30,762 bases of DNA from Prorocentrum cordatum (GCA_963575745.1 CAUYUJ010000346.1:50001-80762), one strand, 5' to 3'. Positions 9,703-17,610 are shown, counted from the first letter of the stretch. Translations and numbers: made by a program. Notes: a model not told the origin generated them from the letters alone.

Positions 9703-9884
9703 GGGGAAGGGGAGGATGAGGAGGTCCTCCTCCGCTCCTTATGACTTCTCCCTGTCGCACCCCGAGGCCAGTTTTTAGGGCGCGCCGGGCGTTTCGCTTG
9801 AGATTTCCTCATCCTTGATGACCCTGACGCTTAAACATTGACATTCGTTTCACGGATTAAGGGCAAGTGGATTCGTTTTACAAA

Positions 9885-10035
9885 TTTGCAACAGTTGACG
9901 GCGGGTGGTTTTCAAAATGTGGCTCTCGCCTTAGCGCCCCGCGCACGCGCTGTGAACATTGCAAGAGTTTCGCAAATTGTAGGCGAGTCCTTTTCAAAAT
10001 GTGGCTTTCGCCTTAGCGCCGCGCGGATGCTTTGT
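9885..10035 (+). repeat. ~83-bp tandem duplication
   Basis: The block TTTTCAAAATGTGGCT plus TCGCCTTAGCGCC occurs at about 9910 and 9993. CAAATTTGCAAC and GCAAATTGTAGG precede the respective copies. The 90-codon frame over it is repeat-derived. Confidence 0.75.
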
Positions 10036-10071
10036 AAAATTGAAAAAGTTTCCCGGATTTCCATGATCAGC

Positions 10072-10260
10072 GAACCAGAAATGGTGTTTTGGAAGGGTTC
10101 AGGATTATGAAGGCGCAACAGTTACGCTGATTCGCAGTGTTGGAATCCCAGGAATGGTGTTCTGACGCGGTTCAAGATCGTCAAGACGCAACATTCAGGT
10201 CGAACCGTGGCGTTGGAACCCCGAGAACATTTTTTTATCATGCTTCAGGGTCTTCAGAGG
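10072..10260 (+). repeat. ~73-bp degenerate tandem repeat
   Basis: Units begin CCAGAAATGGTGTT (10075), CCAGGAATGGTGTT (10148) and CCGAGAACATTTTT (about 10221). Each is followed by a GGTTCA.GAT-like block and a CGTTGGAA or GTGTTGGAA block. Confidence 0.7.
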
Positions 10261-10380
10261 GTCGACTTCGAACGAGGCAGTTCCCCCAGTGGAAGCGAAC
10301 CGTTGTAGGGGCCTATGAAGAGGGAGCTTGGAGGGATGGTTCAGTCCAACATCTTTGATGACTCTTGGATTTCCACTGGT

Positions 10381-10453
10381 CCTCCTCCTCCTCCTCCTCC
10401 TCCTCCTCCTCCTCCTCCTCCTCCTCCTCCTCCTCCTCCTCCTCCTCCTCCTC
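10381..10453. repeat. (CTC)n microsatellite
   Basis: About 24 pure CCT/CTC units directly upstream of the retrogene insertion site. Confidence 0.97.
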
Positions 10454-10509
10454 CCTCTCCTACCTATGGTAGTGGTGATGGAAAATGGGCCCATCATGGG
10501 GCGCCCAGG

Positions 10510-10531
10510 GCCGTAGCCACTTTGGCTCAGG
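10510..10531 (+). promoter_or_regulatory. Relict dinoflagellate spliced leader
   Basis: From 10511 the sequence reads CCGTAGCCAC then TTTGGCTCAGG. The canonical dinoflagellate leader after its variable first base is CCGTAGCCAT then TTTGGCTCAAG. Only two transitions differ (10520 T to C, 10530 A to G), so 19 of 21 match. The leader is normally added in trans to mRNA 5' ends and is not encoded next to genes, so a genomic copy 66 nt before a start codon marks a former mRNA 5' end. A real SL RNA gene is unlikely because the following bases do not show the conserved GT donor. Confidence 0.88.
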
Positions 10532-10597
10532 GCAGCGCGCGCAGACTCGCCCTGCTTCTCTTTCGCACGGGCCCCACGCGGAGTCGAGTCTGGCAGG

Positions 10598-10894
10598 ATG
10601 CCCGCCAGCCGCCGCCCGGTCCTGAGCTGCCTCGCGCTGGCCGCGCTCCTCGGCGCCGCCTGGCTCGGCTGCGGCGCGGCCTTCGTGCCCGCCGCCCGCG
10701 GCGTCGCGGAGGCAGCCGCGGCGCCCCCCGGCGCCGCGGCGGCCGCCGCCGCCGCGGGCCTCGCGCTCCCGGCGTTCACCTCGCAGCCCGCCCTCGCCGC
10801 GGACTCGCCGCCGGGCCTGCCCTACGTGATCGTCTTCCTCGCCGTCTTCTCCGCCGTCTTCGTGCTCCCGAACATCGTCTTCAAGGGCAAGTGA
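10598..10894 (+). CDS. Plastid-targeted small single-span membrane protein (98 aa)
   Basis: The product probably acts in the plastid, likely in the thylakoid membrane. Residues 1-27 form a signal peptide: basic SRRP, then a hydrophobic Leu/Ala core. AFVP follows at 28-31, with Phe at the expected cleavage point for secondary red plastids. An Ala-rich, Arg-containing transit region runs to about 53. A second hydrophobic stretch ends in PALA-A (64-68), resembling a lumenal peptidase site. The remaining ~31 residues (ADSPPG… to …KGK) carry one membrane span at about 74-90. This plan resembles nucleus-encoded low-molecular-weight photosystem subunits that insert after a lumenal signal, but I cannot match it to a named one. 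The ATG at 10598 is the first after the relict leader and alone gives the presequence. GC3 is extreme and there is no intron. It lies inside an apparent retrocopy. The CDS is well supported; thylakoid location is inference. Confidence 0.85.
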   Translation: MPASRRPVLSCLALAALLGAAWLGCGAAFVPAARGVAEAAAAPPGAAAAAAAAGLALPAFTSQPALAADSPPGLPYVIVFLAVFSAVFVLPNIVFKGK

Positions 10895-10952
10895 GGCCGC
10901 GGGCGGCGGCGTCTCGCGGCGGCACATAGGCCCGCGCGCCGTGTGACAGAGC

Positions 10953-10975
10953 TCCCCCCCCCCCCGGGGGGGGCG
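10953..10975. repeat. C-run/G-run hairpin in 3' UTR
   Basis: A run of about 12 C followed directly by about 8 G, then CGTTTTTTT. It could fold as a strong hairpin in the 3' UTR of the retrogene transcript. Homopolymer lengths are prone to sequencing error. Confidence 0.7.
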
Positions 10976-11032
10976 TTTTTTTGTGCAGGCCGCCGCGGCT
11001 GCGCCCGCGGCGGAGCAGAGCTCCAGAGGAGG

Positions 11033-11045
11033 AAAAAACAACAAA
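11033..11045 (+). other. A-rich tract, probable poly(A) remnant
   Basis: AAAAAACAACAAA lies immediately before the downstream direct repeat. That position fits a decayed poly(A) tail of the retrocopy. A similar AAAACAACAAAT at about 87 shows the motif can occur elsewhere. Confidence 0.5.
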
Positions 11046-11079
11046 TCATGGGGCGCCCAAGGCCTGCGCAATTGAGGCG

Positions 11080-11395
11080 CCCACGGGCGGCGGCTGCAAC
11101 CATCCGAAAGGGCTTCCAGGCAGTCCAAGAGAGCCCCAAGACGGCACGACAGGGTTTCAGGATGGCCTAAGGGAGCCCTATGACGCCCCAAGATGGCCCC
11201 AAAACGCCCTCGCAAGCATTCCAAATCGTGACCCGGTCGTTCAGGGAGACCGCGGTTGGAGGCAGAGTGGCCCGAGGAAGCCCCCAGAGGCCCCCAGTAG
11301 ACGCTCAGGAGGCCACCAGAAGGCCTTAAGAAAACCAGAAAATTGATGTGAGGCCCCCAGAGGCTCGCCAAGGAGGAGCCTCCGCAAAAAGAGCT
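11080..11395. repeat. Degenerate GCCCCAAGACGGC array, part 1
   Basis: Loose repetition of blocks such as CCCAAGACGGC, CCCAAGATGGC, AGGCCCCCAGAGG and AGGCCACCAGAAGG about every 10-14 bp. It is too diverged for a clean consensus but clearly non-random. Minus-strand frames through it are W/G/L-periodic and not genes. Confidence 0.6.
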
Positions 11396-11572
11396 GAGGA
11401 GGATGGGGAGAGTACGCAGGGTATGTCAAGAGCTTGGAACAAGAAACATGGAGGAAGGATAACGAATACCATTATCATAACGGCGATGACGGAGAAGGCA
11501 ACAAGATGTTATCGCTAAATTGTCGGCTCGGCCTTCCTGCCATTCCGCCTGCATACCAAATTTCAAGGACCA

Positions 11573-11607
11573 AGGTGCATGGCGCGAAGCGCCAATGCAG
11601 TCCTGCA
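11573..11607 (+). repeat. Short repeat with hairpin (also 12690-12724)
   Basis: GCATGGCGCGAAGCGCCAAT followed by GCAGTC is present at both sites with at most a few differences. It contains a perfect stem TGGCGC-GAA-GCGCCA. Both copies are followed by CAT-rich sequence and, in the second, by CT and TA tracts. Confidence 0.8.
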
Positions 11608-11689
11608 TATGTAGATACATTCCGATTCCTATATCTTGATTACCCAGAACCTCCCCCCCACCCTCCAACCCCTAAACCAGTCCCGCGCC

Positions 11690-12300
11690 CCCCAGGGACG
11701 CCCCGGACGCCCTTGGAAAAGGTCCGCTGGCCCTTCCGGGCCTCCCAGGGCGCCTTGCCGGGCCTTGCGAGCGAGGGATCATCGGAGAGGCGCAAGAGAG
11801 ACCCAAGACAGCACAAGAGCGCTCCAAAAGGAACCTCGATGGTCGAAAGACGGCCCAAGAGGCACCTAATGACGCCACGAGAGGCCGTTAAGATAGCCCC
11901 GAAAAAGCAAAATTCGCTTCATTCCCTTACGAGAATGTGAATGTTTAGCATATCCGCTTTTGGGTCTTCGCAGCGTCCAAGACGGCCCGATGGGCCCCCG
12001 ATATCGCCCCAAGACGGCCCAAGAGGCCCCCCAGAGGGTTTTGAAGACGGCCCAAGAGGGCCCCCAGACTGCCCCAGAGATCTCCGAGACTGCCCACAAC
12101 AAGCTCCAGATGCCCCCAGAAGGCCCCCAAGAGAGATCCACGAAAGCCACGGGAGACCCCCAAGAAGGCCACTAGAGGCCCCCAAGAGGGTCCTAGATTC
12201 CTTAGATGGCTTCAGAAGACTTCTGGAGGGCCCCAGCTCCCCAGGACGGCCCAACAAGGCCCAAGGACGGCCCAAAAGAGCCCCCCAAACACCCAGACGG
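11690..12300. repeat. Degenerate GCCCAAGACGGC array, part 2
   Basis: More than 30 loose units such as CCAAGACGGCCC, CAAGAGGCCCCC, AAGAGGGCCCCCAG and AGGACGGCCCAA, with an approximately 10-14 bp rhythm. The best run is 11970-12130. It is interrupted by AT-richer sequence near 11890-11960. A related short patch is at 18980-19060. Confidence 0.65.
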
Positions 12301-12689
12301 CGTTTTCCCACGAAGTACGTCGAGCTGACCCGACGAGTTTGGTTCCGCGCTTGAACCCGAGGTCTAAATTCCTCGATCGAGAGAGGACAGGCAATGGATC
12401 TAGATTCGAAGTTCGACGATCGAAGAAGTCCTGAGTGGTTGGAGCCATTCAGGCATTCAGGAAGCGACCGAACGTCGATTTGTTCGGAGCTACTGCGACT
12501 TCTTCCGCGTGCCATGGGAATCGTTCCTTGCCCACTCTAGCGCACAAGCGTGCAAGCGCATCGGGCGAACGCGGTGCCAGCAGGCACCAGGGGTATCAGA
12601 AAAATGAGCTGGTCGCCCGTCCAGGCCTCGAGGTCCCCCTGCTGAAGCAAGCGATGATGTATTGCTTTGCCGGGGAAGCGTCCAGAACA

Positions 12690-12726
12690 AGGCGCATGGC
12701 GCGAAGCGCCAATGCAGTCTGTCATA

Positions 12727-12810
<84 letters not shown>
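12690..12810. repeat. Hairpin repeat plus (CT)n and (TA)n tracts
   Basis: The second copy of the 11573 repeat (12690-12724) is followed by about 40 bp of pure CT (12729-12768) and about 38 bp of TA (to 12810). AT-rich TATG/TACA sequence continues to about 12965. Confidence 0.9.
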
Positions 12811-12813
<3 letters not shown>

Positions 12814-13109
12814 GTACATTTATAGATAAAGACACATGTATGTGTGTATGTATAGGTGTGTACATATATATATATACATATGCATACATATACATATACA
12901 TACATGTTTATATGTTTGTATATGTGTATATATATAGATATAGATATATATGTATGTATGTATGCGTACGTGGAAAAATGTATACAATCCGTTGGCCAGG
13001 GCCGTCTGTCAGCTACACCGCAGCGCCTGCCTGTTTCCGGGTGATTTTGCAGTCCTGGCGCCAAGGTTCTTCTTTTGCCCTTCTTTGATGGCCCGACGTT
13101 CGGGACACA

Positions 13110-13260
13110 TCACAGCGCCTTCTTGTCCGAAGGCGCAGGCTGCTGCCACCTGCGCCAAGAGAAAACCCACCCTCCCGCGACGGGGTGGGCCGCGAGGCGC
13201 CGGGTGGATTGTGGGGCAGGCTTAGCGCGTGAGCCGCGAAGCGCCGGGTGATTCGCTGGA
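13110..13260. repeat. GAAGGCGC hairpin and CCGCGA(A/G)GCGCCGGGTG pair
   Basis: GCGCCTTCTTGTCCGAAGGC forms an 8-bp stem near 13110-13131. GCCGCGAGGCGCCGGGTGGA and GCCGCGAAGCGCCGGGTGAT occur in tandem about 45 bp apart (13188-13250). Confidence 0.7.
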
Positions 13261-13471
13261 AGGCCTCGCGGTGGACTTAAAAAAAAAACGATTGGGGTTC
13301 ATCTCGGAGCCATCCGGAGCAGAACAGCAGATGATGCACCTGGGCGTGATTGGGGGAAACGTGCACCCTTCGTGCCCTTTTGGGGCTCCCAGGGGCCCAC
13401 TCTTGGGGCCCCATTGAGGGCGCAGAAGGCGCCTCTTGCCCTCACCTCCCCCCCACGTGGCGCCCCCCGGG

Positions 13472-13850
13472 AGGAGGAGGAGGAAGAGGAGGAGGAGGAG
13501 GAGGAGGAGGAGGAGGACGACGACGACGACGAGGAGGACGAGGAGGACGAGGAAGACGAGGAGGACGAGGAGGACGAGGACGGAGGAGGACGGAGGAAGA
13601 GGGGGAGGAGGAGGAGGAGGAGGAGGAGGAGGAGCAAGCGGGAGGAGGAGGAGGAGGAGGAGGAGGAGAGGAGGAGGAGGAGGACGGAGGAGGAGGACGA
13701 CGACGAGGAGGAGGACGAGGACGGAGGACGAGGACGGAAGAGGAGGAGGACGAGGACGAGGACGAGGAGAAGGAGGAGGAGGACGAGGACGAGGACGAGA
13801 AGGAGGAAGAGGAAGAGGACGACGACGACGAGGAGGAGGAGGATGGGAAG
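13472..13850. repeat. (GAG/GAC)n purine-rich tract
   Basis: Nearly 380 bp of GAG triplets with phased GAC interruptions. All acidic, basic or Pro/Ser-rich frames here are artefacts of the repeat. Confidence 0.95.
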
Positions 13851-14103
13851 AGAGGAGGGGGAGGTTGCATGGCGGGGACTGCATCCGGAAAGCAGCCCAA
13901 CGGTGATCACTCGCACGAGCGAGCGCCGAGCGCGGGGCGCGCTCGCCCCCCGAGGGGCGGCGGAGCATCCGATCCGATCCGGGGCCTCCCGGGGCCCACC
14001 CCCCGGGACGATCGCGGGCCGCCCCCCTTGTGCGAGGCCTCCCTCGGGCCGGTCGCGGGCCCCGCGCGGGCCGCGGGGCGCCCCGGACGGCACGGGGCCA
14101 CGT

Positions 14104-14174
14104 GGAGGAGGAGGGCGAGGAGGAGGACGAGGAGGAGGGCGAGGAGGAGGAGGAGGAGGAGGAGGAGGAGGAGG
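14104..14174. repeat. (GAG)n tract
   Basis: About 70 bp of GAG triplets with GGC and GAC interruptions, ending just before family P sequence. Confidence 0.93.
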
Positions 14175-14227
14175 TCTACTGCAGTGATGCTTCAGGAGTG
14201 ATGGACCCCCTGGCGCTGCAAAACACA

Positions 14228-14350
14228 GCAAAAAATCGCGACGGGAGGTTCTTCGTTACTCTCGACCTCCAGGGGCCCCGCCTGGCCTCGGGACGGTCAA
14301 GCAGCGACTCGGAACGAAAAGCCGGTTCCCGGGCAGGGGTCCGGGCTTCT
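14228..14350 (-). mobile_element. Family P element, partial
   Basis: Reverse-orientation P core: AATCGCGACGGGAGGTTCTT, CGACCTCCAGGGGCCCC, GGCCTCGGGACGGTCAAGCA, GCGACTCGGAACGAAAAGCC and GGTTCCCGGG. Terminal repeats are missing. Confidence 0.75.
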
Positions 14351-14514
14351 TGGCGTCGCAGCGGTTTCGCCACAGGCGCCTGCGCCCAGTTTCGGGCCCT
14401 GGGGTCGTCATAGATCGATCCGGCTCGAAAAATGCCGCCAGAAGCTGCGGTCAAGGGCTCCTGTCGGGGTCTTTCGAGAGGCTGCAATTTGTTCGCAGCG
14501 TCGGATCCCATGGG

Positions 14515-14540
14515 GGAGAGAGAGATAGAGAGAGAGAGGT
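14515..14540. repeat. (GA)n tract
   Basis: A short AGAGAGATAGAGAGAG tract. Confidence 0.85.
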
Positions 14541-14879
14541 CTGATATCTGGGGAGCGCGGGCGATGGAGCGGAGCGAGACGGAAATCCTATTCAGGTGAG
14601 CGTGGCTTATGCTCATCATAAGCTCTCGAGCGCGTTGCGGCGCACTCCGCGCGCGCCAGCGGAGCTACGGCACGAAGCCCCTACACCCTGCGAGCGGGTC
14701 TCCTGGGACGGGGCCCTGAAAGAGACTGGCCCAGAGATCAGGGGACTGGCGCTGCGAGGCAAAGCACCTTGTCGCGTTCGCTTAGTAAGGGGGAGAAGCA
14801 GCGGGGGAGGGAGGGGGCGAAGACCACGGCACGAGCGACGACCTCGACGCACGCAAGCAAGAGCTCTCCTTGCCCTGGA

Positions 14880-15068
14880 CCCAGACATGCGACGTCCTGA
14901 TTTGTTCAGGACGGCGTCCCTGGAAGCCCCGACCCTTTCCCCAGGACCGGCTTTTCGTCCCGAGTCATTTTTTGACGGCCCCGGGGCCCTGCGAGGGCCC
15001 CCCGATGCCGAAAGTAGCGAAAGCACCCCCCGCCCGGATTTTTTTCATACGACGCGAGCATGTCTGGG
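14880..15068 (+). mobile_element. Family P element, near full length (189 bp)
   Basis: Starts CCCAGACATGCGACGTCC and ends ATGTCTGGG. The core has GACCCTTTCCCCAGGACCGG, TTTTCGTCCCGAGTCATTTT, GACGGCCCCGGGGCC and TAGCGAAAGCACC. It belongs to a subfamily with AGACATGCGA(C/T)GTCC at the left end, shared with 22092. Confidence 0.85.
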
Positions 15069-15082
15069 GAAAGCACAACCAC

Positions 15083-15250
15083 GCAGGCGCTGCAGCTCGT
15101 CCTGCGCGCGCGGCGCGTGGCTCCGAGAGGGCGGACCGCCCCCCCCCGATCGCCCCATCGGCGCCGCCGCTGCCGGGCAGGGCGGCCGCCATGCGGCTGC
15201 CGAGCGAGGCGCGGCGGGAGGGGCTGCTGCCCAACGCGGCGGCCAGGGGA
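15083..15250 (+). other. Exon-like island, unrecognised
   Basis: After ACCACGCAG (a possible 3' splice site) one frame runs about 56 codons with nearly all third positions G or C from its tenth codon. It encodes an Ala/Arg/Pro-rich peptide ending …SEARREGLLPNAAARG. The codon bias resembles the exons at 22.7-23.5 kb. An ATG in GCCGCCATGCGG context lies at about 15191. It sits between two P elements. No clear donor or stop defines it. Low-confidence exon of an unknown gene. Confidence 0.25.
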
Positions 15251-15291
15251 CGGAAAGCCCCCCCCACCCGAAAGACAACAGACGAGAGAGG

Positions 15292-15562
15292 CCCAGACCC
15301 CCTCGCGCCGCGAAAAAAGCACGGCGGGGGGTCCTTGCCGATTTGAGTCTCTGGGGGCCCCTAATTGCCCCTCCTCCTCCTCCTCCTCCTCCTCCTCCTC
15401 CTCCTCCTCCTCCTCCTCCTCCTCCTCCTCCGCCCTCTCTCCTCCCTCCTCCCTCCTTCGGGGCCGTCAAAAACGATTCAGGATGAAAAGCCGGTCCTGG
15501 GGGACAGGTCCAGACCTTTGGGGGGTCGACGTCATGAAGAAATCATGACGTCGGGGCCTGGG
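15292..15562 (-). mobile_element. Family P element carrying a (CTC)n expansion
   Basis: Starts CCCAGACCCCCTCGCG and ends GACGTCGGGGCCTGGGG. The flanking P blocks are intact: AAAAAAGCACGGCGGGGGG, GAGTCTCTGGGGGCC, then GGGGCCGTCAAAAACGATTC and TCATGACGTCGGGG. Between them about 100 bp of CTC-rich sequence (15369-15458, pure to about 15432) replaces the short CTCACCGGGCCTC segment. Total 271 bp against the usual 187. Confidence 0.85.
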
Positions 15563-15634
15563 GAGAGAGAGAGAGAGAGGGAGAGAGAGAGGGAGAGAGA
15601 GAGAGGGAGAGAGATAGAGAGAGAGAGAGAGAGA
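15563..15634. repeat. (GA)n microsatellite
   Basis: About 70 bp of GA repeats with GGGAGA and GATAGA interruptions, starting at the end of the P element. Confidence 0.93.
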
Positions 15635-15929
15635 CAAAAAAAAAGCAACAAAACAACAAACAATGAGCGCAACAACGCACATGAGCACGAAAACCAGTCT
15701 CCGAGGACATCGCAATACCGCGTGCCGGTCGCGTGCCAGGCTGCGATGGTCTGCACTGGCTCTTGCCACAGGTGCGCAAGGGCCTCCTCGCCCCCTGCTG
15801 CCCCGGGCAGCGTGCGCACGAATCTCAGAGCACCACGTCTTCCTCGGTCGCCCCCTCGTCCTCTTGGACATGGACAGCGCGCGGATGCGTGGACAGGCGG
15901 CAGAAACATAAGTTCTCGGATTTCTTGCA

Positions 15930-16045
15930 TCGGCGTTGTGGCCCCCCTGGCGGCGCCTGCGGCGCCGCTCCTGGTTCGCTCTGCGCGCCAGGGAGGGGGG
16001 TCCAGCGAGGATCCCAGAAATCCGCGCGGACCTCCGAAAGCTTAT
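15930..16045 (+). mobile_element. Family C element, decayed
   Basis: Shares CCCCCCTGGCGGCGCC, TGCGCGCCAGGGAGGGGGGT, CCAGCG and the right end CCGCGCGGACCTCCGAAAGC with the copies at 17611 and 22938. The left TIR is degraded. Confidence 0.65.
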
Positions 16046-16051
16046 AGTGGA

Positions 16052-16176
16052 GGCCATGCCAAGAAACACCCTGCTTGCCTCCAGGGTGCCCTGAGTTTCT
16101 TCGGTTTCGGTAGTTTTGCGATGGAAAGCGTGACGTTCCCACACCAGAAATCAAGGGACGTCCTGGGGTCTCATGG
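16052..16176 (+). repeat. Dispersed repeat G, copy 1
   Basis: Direct repeat of 28042-28170: CCATGCCAAGA, CACCCTGCTTGCCTCCAGGG, TGCCCTG, GAC...GTTCCCACACCAGAAATCAA and GACGTCCTGG. Minus-strand translations of both copies keep a GHPGGKQG-like stretch, so a decayed coding origin is possible but unproven. Confidence 0.8.
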
Positions 16177-16227
16177 CTAGGTTTGATGTAGAAGTTTCTT
16201 GTGGTCGGGCCCCTACGGTATGTTTAT

Positions 16228-16476
16228 GAAATTGCTTCTTCCTCGCGGCCGGGAGGCGGAAAGCACCGCACGCCTCCCAGGTTTCAAGAAATTTGCGCGG
16301 ACCTCCGAAAGTTTACGTATGTGGCATTGCTTCTTCTTCTTCGCGGCCGGGAGGCGGAAAGCACCGCACGCCTCCAAGGTTTCATAAAATCTGCGCGGAC
16401 CTCCGAAAGCTTACTTTTGTGAAATTGCTTCTTCCTCGCGGCCAAAGCACCGCACGTCTCCCAGGTTTCTCAGGCA
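16228..16476 (+). repeat. 95-98 bp tandem repeat (2.6 copies)
   Basis: Units start with (G)AAATTGCTTCTTCCTCGCGG at 16228, 16323 and 16421. Each has GGAGGCGGAAAGCACCGCAC and the block GCGCGGACCTCCGAAAG(C/T)TTA. The last block equals the right end of family C, so the array was built from a C-element fragment. Confidence 0.88.
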
Positions 16477-16494
16477 GTTCCATTAGGGCAGGGT

Positions 16495-16710
16495 CGATTT
16501 CGATCCGAGCGGTCCGATTCGATCCCGGCTGGCCCGACCCGATTCGGTCACGATAGTTTGGTGGTGATCTGATGTTGCCCGATGCTTGCATGGCTTTGTT
16601 GTGTATCCTGCCGCAGCCGATCCGAGTCGACTTCGACTCCGTGCCGATGCAGGCCGATCCGACGCAGATTCCGATTCGACACGATTTCCTGATGCGACGT
16701 TGATTGAGCT
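16495..16710. repeat. CCGATTCG-like short-motif cluster
   Basis: Repeated CGATTCGAT, CCGATCCGA, GATTCGG, CCGATTCGAC and similar words over about 200 bp, many self-complementary. The texture resembles 25070-25240. Confidence 0.5.
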
Positions 16711-16959
16711 TGAAATAGGCAAGCGATGATGGAGGAGGCGGAGGAGGAGCAGGAGGAGGAGGAGGAGGATCGAGGAGGTCTTGGACGTCTTGGGAGTTCT
16801 GGGGGCTTGCACGATGTTCCAGGCGAAGGCCCTCATAACTGTGTGTGTGTGTGTGCGTGCACGTGTGGCTCCCGCCTCCCAGCGTACAGCCGAGACATGG
16901 TCACAAGAACGTGGCTCAAGAACGCGGGTCCCTTCGCCGAGAGCCCAAGGCCCCACTGA

Positions 16960-17148
16960 TGACGAACGAGCAACACACACCCATACCCATAGGGGGAATG
17001 TTGGGAGGAGGACTGGCTATGGATATGGGTGCGGGTTGTCGCATCCTGGGGGGTGCTTCCTTTCGAGCGGGGACCCCCATCCGACAACACGCACCCATAG
17101 CCCCCTCCGTCCCACCAATGGGTATGGGTGCGTGTTGTTCGTTCGTCA
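16960..17148. mobile_element. Complete MITE, family T, with 5-bp TSD
   Basis: 189 bp bounded by TGACGAACGAGCAACACACA at the left and, in reverse complement, TGACGAACGAACAACACGCA at the right. The TIRs extend about 35 bp (…CACCCATACCCAT). A perfect 5-bp duplication ACTGA flanks the element (16955-16959 and 17149-17153). Internally the ACAACACGCACCCATA word recurs twice more in alternating orientation (about 17023-17041 reversed, 17082-17100 forward), so four arms can pair. No ORF of its own. Confidence 0.92.
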
Positions 17149-17434
17149 ACTGAGATCCCCCAAGACGAAGAACATGCCGAGGTGGAGAGCCCCACGGCGC
17201 AGCACAAAGGGGGGGCACCACTCCAAAACGAGTCTTGCTCTCAGTCCTCGTGCCAGCTGCACCCCCTCCCGGGTGGGGACGGGTGCCACGAAGCCCGAGG
17301 GCGAGGCGGCACCCGCCCCCCCACCCCGGGTGGGTGGGTGCAGGTCGGCCGGGCGGGCCGTGGCTCTTCTCCGGCAAGGGCGGCGGGTCGTGTCAACAGC
17401 CCCCTGGCGCAGGCCAAGGCCTCCCTGAATTCGA

Positions 17435-17575
17435 CGAGCGCGTTCCACGACTCGCAAAGTAACTACTCGCAAATTGCATGGATCCCCCGCGGGGGATCTA
17501 CGATGAATTACATCAAAGCAGACGTGTGTTTCGGACGTTGGCGAGTAGCACTTTGCGAGTAGTGGAACGCGCTCG
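17435..17575 (+). mobile_element. MITE-like element, family S copy 1
   Basis: 141 bp. Left CGAGCGCGTTCCACGACTCG followed by CAAAGTAACTACTCGCAA; right CTTTGCGAGTAGTGGAACGC then GCTCG, an inverted repeat of about 25 bp. It contains an 18-bp perfect palindrome GATCCCCCGCGGGGGATC (17481-17498). The second copy is at 25989-26136 in opposite orientation. Confidence 0.85.
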
Positions 17576-17610
17576 GCGATGAAGGAAGAAACAAGGGCAT
17601 AAACATTAAC

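Larger units (their letters stand above)
10493..11064 (+). mobile_element. Processed retrocopy (retrogene insertion)
   Basis: Seen in order: direct repeat ATCATGGGGCGCCCA (10493-10507), relict spliced leader (10511-10531), 66-nt 5' UTR, intronless CDS (10598-10894), ~138-nt 3' UTR, A-rich tail AAAAAACAACAAA (11033-11045), and the same 15-mer again (11045-11059). With the next five bases the two repeats agree in 19 of 20 positions. This is the arrangement expected when a mature trans-spliced, polyadenylated mRNA is reverse-transcribed and inserted. Spliced-leader relics from mRNA recycling are known in dinoflagellates. Caveat: short GGCGCCCA motifs recur nearby, and AAAACAACAAAT also occurs at about 87 in a different context. 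Confidence 0.7.

Noticed and set aside
12770-13064. Tyr/Ile-rich open frames in the TA tract
   Set aside because: Direct translation of (TA)n and TATG repeats.
13350-14201. Acidic or Arg-rich 270-310 codon frames
   Set aside because: Artefacts of the (GAG/GAC)n tract; every frame is open because the triplets contain no stop.
16905-16925. GTGGCTCAAG as a second spliced-leader relic
   Set aside because: Only the last ten bases resemble the leader; the CCGTAGCC half is absent and no gene follows.
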